7,529 nt of DNA. Source: an uncultured Oscillospiraceae bacterium (GTDB lineage: Bacteria; Bacillota; Clostridia; Oscillospirales; Oscillospiraceae). Every line of letters starts with the position of its first letter. Within the stretch, counting starts at the first letter, position 1. Position numbers and translations under genes: made by a program. Below are positions 1 through 5,346 of this stretch, piece by piece. A model generated the notes under the pieces. It searched no databases and had not been told where the DNA came from. It saw only the letters and a list, made by a program, of their open reading frames with translations. The DNA is taken from NCBI GenBank assembly GCA_949093475.1, contig CARXAY010000056.1:1-7529 (forward strand), in the 5' to 3' direction.

Positions 1-2
1 GG

Positions 3-31
3 ATTATATCACAACCCTTCTTGCGTGTCAA
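3..31 (-). promoter_or_regulatory. Consensus sigma-A promoter for a gene beyond the left edge
   Basis: Read on the minus strand, positions 31-26 are TTGACA and positions 8-3 are TATAAT, separated by exactly 17 bases. This matches the housekeeping promoter consensus at all 12 positions. It lies just past the terminator of the cell-wall hydrolase gene and points out of the window, so the transcript it drives cannot be identified. Full-consensus promoters are common in front of rRNA, tRNA and other highly expressed units, but that is only a suggestion here. An imperfect inverted repeat (CCCTTC at 15-20, GAAGGG at 37-42) spans the -35 and spacer. Confidence 0.8.
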
Positions 32-52
32 CACGGGAAGGGAGAAAAACGC

Positions 53-80
53 AAAAAAAGACGATCCCGAAGGATCGTCT
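53..80 (-). terminator. Intrinsic terminator of the cell-wall hydrolase gene
   Basis: On the minus strand a perfect 9-bp stem (AGACGATCC / GGATCGTCT, positions 80-72 and 67-59) encloses a TTCG loop closed by a C-G pair, the unusually stable cUUCGg tetraloop. It is followed directly by a run of T (A-run at 53-59 on the plus strand). It begins two bases after the hydrolase stop codon and separates that gene from the promoter at 3-31. Confidence 0.93.
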
Positions 81-82
81 CA

Positions 83-979
83 TTAGGCGTAAAAGCTGTG
101 CTGGGCAATGGTGGCGACGAAGGTACAATTGCGGCTGGCCCAGCTCTTCAGCCCCACGCGGTTGAACCACAGCACGTTGTCCAGCTCTACTGCGCCGTCC
201 AGACACAGCTTGGCGGCCATCACGCTCTCGGCGTTGGGGCTGCGGTTGATGGTACCGTTCTGAACAGGGGAGAACTGGTTGCGCTGGAAGATCACGCCGT
301 GGACGGAATTGGGGAAACGGGGGCTTTTCACCCGGTTCAAGACCACGTTGCCCACGGCGATCTTGCCGCTCAAAGGCTGGTTGGCGCTTTCGGAATAGAT
401 GATGCGGCTGAGCCAATAGAGGTCGTCGGCGTTGTAGAATTGCTCGCCGGAGAGGATGCCGCCAGACCCGGTGGTGAGGGCCAGCTTGCCGTTGTTCCAA
501 GCACTGCTGGCACCGGTGGCCTTGACAATGGTGTTCAGCGGGATCAGTACCGCGCCGTTGCGGGCCACAATGCCGTGGGTGGGGAGATAGCGGCCGTTGG
601 CCACCACATAGTCCTGACCGGGCACGGCGGTGAGGGAGAGGACCCCTTCCTTATAAACGGCAGCGGCGCTGCCGTCCCAAGTGACCTGCGCGCCGGGGGT
701 GAGCACGGCGCAGAGATTGCGAAGGGAGGCGTAGGTCACGCCGTCAATGGCGGTGAGCATCGGGTCGATGGTCATGGGTGCGCCGTCAACGGTGACGTGA
801 TAGGGACTTTCCACTGCGGCAGTCTCCGTGGGGACGGCGGCCAGCGGCGTTTGCTGCTCGGCGAGAACCACCTCGTCGGCCGCGGCCACCTGAGCGGGCA
901 GAGGGGAGATAGCGGACAGAGGAAGGACCAGCGCCATCATCAGCCCCAAAGCCAGCCAAGCGGTTTTGCGCTTCAACAT
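83..979 (-). CDS. Secreted cell-wall hydrolase, SleB/CwlJ type, with copper-amine-oxidase-like N-domain
   Basis: The 298-residue protein probably cleaves cortex or wall peptidoglycan outside the membrane. Residues 1-34 form a signal peptide (MLKRKTAW, a hydrophobic stretch, then an AQVAAA-like cleavage region). Residues about 60-172 resemble the copper amine oxidase N-terminal stalk domain (YHVTVDG, then VLIPLNTIV), which in Clostridia is a common exported-protein module with no oxidase activity. Residues about 185-298 are the Hydrolase_2 domain of SleB/CwlJ: WLSRIIYSESANQPLSGKIAVGNVVLNRV-like order, with Glu197 at the position of the SleB catalytic glutamate, then NQFSPVQNG near 234-242. It could be a germination enzyme or a vegetative hydrolase; the stalk domain and the WalR-like box upstream lean towards vegetative use. 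The ATG at 979 sits 12 bases from AAGGAG. A TTG one codon upstream (982) has a better 9-base spacing and cannot be excluded. The gene stands alone between two terminators. Confidence 0.9.
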   Translation of the reverse strand: MLKRKTAWLALGLMMALVLPLSAISPLPAQVAAADEVVLAEQQTPLAAVPTETAAVESPYHVTVDGAPMTIDPMLTAIDGVTYASLRNLCAVLTPGAQVTWDGSAAAVYKEGVLSLTAVPGQDYVVANGRYLPTHGIVARNGAVLIPLNTIVKATGASSAWNNGKLALTTGSGGILSGEQFYNADDLYWLSRIIYSESANQPLSGKIAVGNVVLNRVKSPRFPNSVHGVIFQRNQFSPVQNGTINRSPNAESVMAAKLCLDGAVELDNVLWFNRVGLKSWASRNCTFVATIAQHSFYA

Positions 980-991
980 CAAAATAGAACA

Positions 992-997
992 CTCCTT
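992..997 (-). promoter_or_regulatory. Ribosome binding site of the hydrolase gene
   Basis: AAGGAG on the minus strand lies 9 bases before a TTG codon (982-980) and 12 bases before the ATG that follows it (979-977). The two candidate starts differ by one residue, so the choice does not affect the protein call, but the site leaves the exact start open. Confidence 0.7.
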
Positions 998-1019
998 ACA
1001 TGGATGGGTTGTCTCTGTT

Positions 1020-1036
1020 TGTTACCGTATTGTAAC
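1020..1036 (+). promoter_or_regulatory. WalR (YycF)-like box over the hydrolase promoter
   Basis: The plus strand reads TGTTAC-CGTAT-TGTAAC. This fits at every fixed position the WalR consensus known from Bacillus subtilis, TGT(A/T)A(A/T/C)-N5-TGT(A/T)A(A/T/C). It covers the predicted -10 of the hydrolase gene and lies on the strand opposite to the gene. WalR controls many wall hydrolase genes, so the context fits. The same bases also form an inverted repeat (GTTAC-N6-GTAAC), so another dimeric regulator is possible. Confidence 0.45.
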
Positions 1037-1057
1037 CCATTCTGCAAGGAAATGCAA
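1029..1057 (-). promoter_or_regulatory. Candidate promoter of the hydrolase gene
   Basis: On the minus strand TACAAT (1034-1029) matches the -10 consensus at five of six positions. A weak -35-like TTGCAT (1057-1052) lies 17 bases upstream. A start about seven bases downstream of the -10 would give a leader of roughly 45 bases. The weak -35 fits a promoter that needs an activator or is otherwise controlled. No clear sigma-F or sigma-G forespore promoter was found by eye. Confidence 0.45.
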
Positions 1058-1106
1058 CAGCCAAACGCAAAAAAATTGCACAAAAGGGCTGGTAAGTTTT
1101 TGGAAC

Positions 1107-1127
1107 TTTCAGTTAGGATAACTGAAA
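1107..1127. repeat. Perfect 9+9-bp inverted repeat, possible operator
   Basis: TTTCAGTTA and TAACTGAAA are exact reverse complements separated by three bases (GGA). The element lies in the gene-free stretch 983-1275, about 50 bp upstream of the predicted -35 of the hydrolase gene. Neither strand has a T-run after it, so it is not a typical terminator. An AT-rich 21-bp dyad in a promoter region is most simply a protein-binding site, but no regulator can be named. Confidence 0.5.
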
Positions 1128-1222
1128 AACCGTTGAAAATACTACATTTCTACCTTTGTTGACAATGCTGGACAGCTTGTGCGGACAGGCGGGTTTCCCA
1201 TAAAAAATGAATGCCAACTTGC

Positions 1223-1259
1223 AAATAGCGGGCCGGAGATTTTCTCCGGCCCGCTATTT
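1223..1259 (-). terminator. Operon terminator hairpin, 17-bp perfect stem
   Basis: Positions 1223-1239 and 1243-1259 pair perfectly around a three-base loop; the core is AGCGGGCCGGAGA and its complement, flanked by A/T pairs. It starts 16 bases after the stop of the SLH gene, as expected for the end of the four-gene operon. On the minus strand the T-rich part is short (TATTT, then GC). On the plus strand the hairpin is also followed by TTTTG, so it may work in both directions. Confidence 0.8.
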
Positions 1260-1275
1260 TGTTACCGTTTTGTTG

Positions 1276-3363
1276 TCAATCCACTTCGGCCAACACCACG
1301 CGCACCCGTCCGCCGTCGGTGTCGGCTTTGTCGTACCAAGCGGAGAGTGTGCCGCCGCTTGCAAGCACCTGAGCGCGGGTGGAGAGGGTGTAGGTCTTGT
1401 CGGACTTATCATAGGTGTAGTAGGCCACGCTGTCCGCCAAGGTGCAGCGGCGGCCGCCCTGAACGGCGAAAGAGCCGGAGAGGGTCACGCCGGCCAGCTT
1501 GGTGAGGTTTTTCATGCTCTTGACCTCTTGGCCGTCGGCCATGAGACAGAACGGCCCTTCCTTCACGGAGTAGCGTTTGCCGCTGACGGGCAAAACCTGA
1601 CTGCGCCCGCCGATATCATAGGTATACGCCCCTTGGATCAGCATCATGCCGGGGACGGACACCACATTGGCGTCGGTCATAACCCCGTAGCTGTGGAGGT
1701 CGCCAGTCACATCGTCCAAAATGAGGGCGGTGACGGTGTTGTCCTTGACCTCTGCATAGCGCACGGCGTCGGCGGTGAGGTTCACCCCCGCCAGACGGGA
1801 GACGGGGACGGTGCGGCAGGTGTAGTCGCCGTAGGTGTCCAAGATTTCTGCGTCAGGGGAGAGGGCGTAAGAGCCGATGCGGGTGGCGGCGGCGTTCACC
1901 AGTCCGCTCACGGAGGAGGAGACCCGCGTCACGGTGGTTTTGCCCTCTAAAACGCTGACCCGCACCAGCTCACCGGGGTCAAAATCGTCGGCCTTGTTCC
2001 AGTTGTAGGGATAGGAGTAGCGCACGCCGTCTGTGCCGGTGATGGTGATGGCCTTGGCGGAGTAGGGGCGGCCGCTGTCGTCGGTATAGGGTTTGCTTTC
2101 CAGAACGGAGACGACGCCCACCCGGCCGCTGTCCTCGCCGGCGTCCAGCGCCCGCACGGCGGCCACCCCGCCGCCCCGGCCCAGCAGGAGCGTCACCCGG
2201 TCGCCCTTGCGGAACGCGCCCAGATCGGAGAAGGCGTACTGGGCTTCAAAAGTCTCCAGCGGGTAGGTCTGCCCGGCGACGGTCACCGCCGTGGGAGAGG
2301 CAAGGGCGGGGGAGATGACCTCCACCGTGCCGCTGACGCGATGGGAGTAAACGTAGAGCTTCTTGTCATATTTGCCCCAGTAGACCACGTCCAGCCCCTC
2401 GATCTCGTCGGCGGAGGACTCCTTGCCGTTGCGGAGGACGGATGCGGCTTCGCTTAGGGAGAAGGGCAGCTTGCTTTGCCAGCCGCTTTCCGCCACCACC
2501 GGGCCTTCCACTGCCCCTGCCATCTGGCCCATGGAGCTTTGCGAACCGGAGGCGGCAAACAGGATGGCGTCATCTTTGGCCCAGTAGACCACGTCCCACT
2601 CCCGCAGGTCGGAGAGGGCGGCGCGGTCGTTGTCGCGGTAAACAAGGGCGGTGTTCACGTCAAAGGGAAGCTGAGCCTGCCAGTTGCCGGTGACGACCAC
2701 CGGCCCTTCCTGCTCCACCCGGAAGAGGGTGGGCACGTCCACCTCGCCCTTGGCGTTCACCGTGCAGCCCAAAGCGCTGCCGTAGATCTGCCCCTGCTTG
2801 GTGGGGACGGTGAGGAGGTTGTAAAAGAGATTCAGGCAGTCCTCTCTGGTGAGGAGGTCGTCCTTTTGGGCCGCCTTGATCCCCTCGTCCAGATCAAGAG
2901 AGCGGTAGAGGGCCAACTGGCCGGTGGGCCAAGCGGAGGCAAAGTCCGTGTCCTGATACCCCAGAAGGCGCACGGCCATGGTGACTCCTTCCGCAAGCGT
3001 GATGGTGCTGCCGGGGCGGAAGTAGCCCTCTAAATCGCCCTTTACCAGCCCCGCGTCCGCCGCTGCGCGGACATAGGGGGCAAACCAATCCCGGTGGGAG
3101 ACGTCGGGGTAGGGGTCGGTGGAGGCGGCTTCGCCTACGCTCCCTTTATAAGGAGAGGCGCTCACCAGCAGCTTGGCAAATTCGGCGCGGGTGACGTTGC
3201 GCTCCAGATGGAGCGCGCCGCTCTCGTCTCCCTCCATGACCTCCAGCTCCCGCAAGACTGCGGCCTTTTCGGTCAGAGGGACGTCCTTCGCCGCCGCAAA
3301 GGCGGCGGGCATGACGCCGACCGCCAGCGCGGCGGACAACAGGATCGCCATAAATCGCTTCAT
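1276..3363 (-). CDS. Secreted S-layer-homology (SLH) domain protein
   Basis: The 695-residue protein is exported and probably held on wall polymers through SLH domains. Residues 1-24 are a signal peptide (MKRFMAILLSAALAVG, AFAAA). Three SLH-like stretches follow: about 28-70 (NVTRAEFAKLLVSAS), about 84-137 (YPDVSHRDWFAPYVRAAADA, the clearest) and a degenerate third near 141-185 (LLTREDCLNLFYNLL). Residues 219-340 hold two copies of a repeat ending in DVVYW, and 342-410 look like a further related module. The rest, to 695, is beta-rich with no enzyme motif that I recognise. The ATG at 3363 follows AAAGGAG by 8 bases and gives a clean signal peptide; the longer reading from 3471 would run inside the permease gene and spoil it. 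The gene starts 13 bp after the permease stop and is the last of the operon, so it is probably made with the exporter. Whether it is a partner, a substrate-binding wall protein or an unrelated envelope protein is unknown. Confidence 0.9.
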   Translation of the reverse strand: MKRFMAILLSAALAVGVMPAAFAAAKDVPLTEKAAVLRELEVMEGDESGALHLERNVTRAEFAKLLVSASPYKGSVGEAASTDPYPDVSHRDWFAPYVRAAADAGLVKGDLEGYFRPGSTITLAEGVTMAVRLLGYQDTDFASAWPTGQLALYRSLDLDEGIKAAQKDDLLTREDCLNLFYNLLTVPTKQGQIYGSALGCTVNAKGEVDVPTLFRVEQEGPVVVTGNWQAQLPFDVNTALVYRDNDRAALSDLREWDVVYWAKDDAILFAASGSQSSMGQMAGAVEGPVVAESGWQSKLPFSLSEAASVLRNGKESSADEIEGLDVVYWGKYDKKLYVYSHRVSGTVEVISPALASPTAVTVAGQTYPLETFEAQYAFSDLGAFRKGDRVTLLLGRGGGVAAVRALDAGEDSGRVGVVSVLESKPYTDDSGRPYSAKAITITGTDGVRYSYPYNWNKADDFDPGELVRVSVLEGKTTVTRVSSSVSGLVNAAATRIGSYALSPDAEILDTYGDYTCRTVPVSRLAGVNLTADAVRYAEVKDNTVTALILDDVTGDLHSYGVMTDANVVSVPGMMLIQGAYTYDIGGRSQVLPVSGKRYSVKEGPFCLMADGQEVKSMKNLTKLAGVTLSGSFAVQGGRRCTLADSVAYYTYDKSDKTYTLSTRAQVLASGGTLSAWYDKADTDGGRVRVVLAEVD
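2344..2709 (-). repeat. Two-copy protein repeat inside the SLH protein
   Basis: Residues 219-272 and 286-340 align from EGPVV through W-Q-x-x-LPF to DVVYW-x-K, with about 20 identical residues over about 54 and a period of 67-68 residues. The DNA copies have diverged, so this is an old protein-level duplication, not a recent DNA repeat. Such DVVYW-type repeats are, to my knowledge, common in SLH proteins of Oscillospiraceae. Their ligand is not known to me. Confidence 0.75.
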
Positions 3364-3376
3364 GAAAATCTCTCCT

Positions 3377-4603
3377 TTACTCATAACGAAGTGCGTCAAT
3401 GGGATTGAGCTTCGCCGCCTTGTTGGCGGGCAGATAGCCAAAGAGGATACCGATGGCCACCGACACCCCAAAGGCCACGGCGATTCCGCCGGCGGTGGGG
3501 ATGGCGTGAAATTCCGAGCTGCCTGTGCCTACGATCGCGCCCAGAACAAAGGTGAGGATATTGGCGCATAGAATGCCCAGACCGATGCCGATGACGCCGC
3601 CGATGGCGGAGGTCGTACCCGCCTCAATGATGAACTGCCAGCGGATGTTTCTCTGCTTTGCCCCCAGAGATTTGCGGATGCCGATCTCCCGGGTGCGCTC
3701 GGTGACGGACACCAGCATGATGTTCATAATGCCGATGCCGCCCACCAGCAGGGAAAGGGCGGCGATGAGGGTCAGAATGGTCATGAGCAGGTCTACCATA
3801 GAGTTCATGGCGTCCATCATCTCCGCCGAGGTCATAACGAAATAGTTCCCCGCGTCGGGAAAGGTCTTGGCGAGCCGACGTTCCACCAGACCCTTGGCCG
3901 CTGTGGCGTTTTCCCGGGAGGTGGCGGTCAGGAGATACATGGCGTACCCGCCTCCTGCGCCCAGCCGCTGGGCGCGGGTGTATGGAATGTAGATCACGTC
4001 GTCGCCGCTGCCTTTGGCACTTTCCGCCTTTTCCTCAAAGACGCCGATGACGGTGTAGGGGTCGCCGGATAGGGTAATGACCTTGCCCATGGCGTTGCCG
4101 TTAAAGGCGGTGTCTGCAATGTAAGAGCCGATCACGCACACGCCCTGCTCCCGGTCCGCATCGATATAGGAGAGGAAGCGTCCGTTTTGCAGCTTTTCCC
4201 CCTGCATGGTGGTGCCCTTTTCGCTGTTGTAAAAGGTTTCGCTCACGCCGTAGACCGAGGTGCGCTCAAAGGCGTCCTCCTCGCTTCCGTGGCGAACCAC
4301 CACCCGGGGGGAGAGGTATGGAGTCACCCCGGAGAGATATTTGGGGTACTTGGCAACAAGGGCGTAAAAGTCGTCGGTATCCACCGTCCGGGAAGAACCG
4401 TCATCCGCCACGTTCACTTGGATCAGGTTAGAGCCCATCTGCTCAAACTGGTCGTTCATGTAGTTCTGCATCCCGTTGCCCAGAGAGGTGATGATAATGA
4501 CCGCCGCCACGCCGATGATAATGCCCAGCATGGTCAAAAGGGCGCGCATCTTGCTGGTCATCAGGCTCTTGATGGCCAGACGGAAGGATTGGGTGAAGTT
4601 CAT
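3377..4603 (-). CDS. ABC transporter permease, MacB/FtsX type
   Basis: The 408-residue membrane subunit of a MacB-like (type VII) ABC exporter. Its layout is that of the family: a first membrane helix at about 22-42 (LLTMLGIIIGVAAVIII), a large extracytoplasmic MacB-type domain at about 43-270, then three helices at about 272-297, 328-354 and 371-391. The cytoplasmic loop after the second helix carries the family motif TREIGIRKSLGA (about 304-315), which contacts the ATPase. The protein ends in KLNPIDALRYE, the usual C-terminus of this family. In MacB-type systems the permease does not carry substrate through a pore but drives work on the outer side of the membrane by mechanotransmission. Its ATG overlaps the ATPase stop (ATGA), with GAGGAGG 10 bases upstream, so translation is coupled. 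The substrate is unknown; peptide, lipid or drug export and envelope-stress resistance are all possible. Confidence 0.95.
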   Translation of the reverse strand: MNFTQSFRLAIKSLMTSKMRALLTMLGIIIGVAAVIIITSLGNGMQNYMNDQFEQMGSNLIQVNVADDGSSRTVDTDDFYALVAKYPKYLSGVTPYLSPRVVVRHGSEEDAFERTSVYGVSETFYNSEKGTTMQGEKLQNGRFLSYIDADREQGVCVIGSYIADTAFNGNAMGKVITLSGDPYTVIGVFEEKAESAKGSGDDVIYIPYTRAQRLGAGGGYAMYLLTATSRENATAAKGLVERRLAKTFPDAGNYFVMTSAEMMDAMNSMVDLLMTILTLIAALSLLVGGIGIMNIMLVSVTERTREIGIRKSLGAKQRNIRWQFIIEAGTTSAIGGVIGIGLGILCANILTFVLGAIVGTGSSEFHAIPTAGGIAVAFGVSVAIGILFGYLPANKAAKLNPIDALRYE

Positions 4604-5343
4604 GGCTGAGCCACCTCCTCGTCCTCCTCGTCGCGGGGCTGGACGACGGCGGCGGGGTCGTGGGCATCGCCGTCGTAGATGACCTTGCCGTCCTGAAGGC
4701 GCACGATGCGCTGAGCCTTGACGGCGATGGCGTTGTCGTGGGTGATGAGTACCACGGTGTTGCCCTCCCGGTTGAGCTGCTGGAGGAAGGAGAGCACCTC
4801 CCGCCCGGTGCGGGAGTCCAGCGCGCCGGTAGGCTCGTCCGCTAAAATGACCGACGGGTCGCCCGCCAGCGCCCGGGCAATGGACACTCGCTGCTGCTGG
4901 CCGCCGGAGAGCTGGGAGGGGAGGTTTTTGCGCTTGTCGGCCAGACCCACCCGCTCCAACGCGTGGACGGCCTTGGCCCGCCGCTCCTCGGCGGAAAACC
5001 CCGCGTACAAAAGGGGCAGCTCCACATTTTCCTGCACGCTCAGCTTGGGAATGAGGTTGTACTGCTGGAAGATGAAGCCCAGCATCCTGTTGCGGATATC
5101 CGCCTGCTGGTCGTCGTCCATGGTGGACACGTCCACCCCGCCCAGCAGGTAATGCCCGCTGGTGGGCACGTCCAGACAGCCGATGATGTTCATGGCGGTG
5201 GATTTGCCAGAGCCGGACTGGCCCACGATGGCCACAAATTCGCCCCGGTCAATGGTAAGATCCACCCCGTCCAGCGCGTGGACGGCGGTGTCCCCCATCT
5301 GGTATATTTTGTAGACGTCCTTGAACTCAATGAGGTGTTCCAA
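4600..5343 (-). CDS. ABC transporter ATP-binding protein, MacB/LolD type
   Basis: The 247-residue cytoplasmic ATPase that powers the permease encoded next. All motifs are intact: Walker A GQSGSGKST (41-49), Q-loop at FIFQQYNL (90-97), signature LSGGQQQR (145-152), Walker B VILADEPTGALD (165-176, catalytic Glu170) and the switch histidine in ITHD (His202). The PTGALDS sequence and the overall length place it in the MacB/LolD/FtsE family. The C-terminus carries a short acidic tail (RDEEDEEVAQP) whose codons also form the ribosome binding site of the permease. The start is TTG at 5343, supported by GGGAGG 7 bases upstream; no ATG gives a full N-terminus. The gene begins 3 bp after the adaptor gene's stop. 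Confidence 0.96.
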   Translation of the reverse strand: MEHLIEFKDVYKIYQMGDTAVHALDGVDLTIDRGEFVAIVGQSGSGKSTAMNIIGCLDVPTSGHYLLGGVDVSTMDDDQQADIRNRMLGFIFQQYNLIPKLSVQENVELPLLYAGFSAEERRAKAVHALERVGLADKRKNLPSQLSGGQQQRVSIARALAGDPSVILADEPTGALDSRTGREVLSFLQQLNREGNTVVLITHDNAIAVKAQRIVRLQDGKVIYDGDAHDPAAVVQPRDEEDEEVAQP

Positions 5344-5346
5344 GGC

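Noticed and set aside
15..42. Inverted repeat CCCTTC...GAAGGG as a terminator
   Set aside because: The stem is broken by an internal loop, no T-run follows on either strand, and the bases are better explained by the consensus promoter at 3-31.
98..1162. Long plus-strand open frame opposite the hydrolase gene
   Set aside because: It is antisense to a gene with a clear signal peptide and family motifs, runs through the promoter and both inverted repeats, and its product has a low-complexity composition rich in Gly, His and Ala with no recognisable domain.
1159..1164. Plus-strand TTGACA as a -35
   Set aside because: No -10-like sequence lies 16-18 bases downstream and no plus-strand gene follows.
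3364..3471. Upstream extension of the SLH protein by 36 residues
   Set aside because: It lies inside the permease gene, lacks a ribosome binding site and would hide the signal peptide; ATG at 3363 has AAAGGAG at 8 bases.
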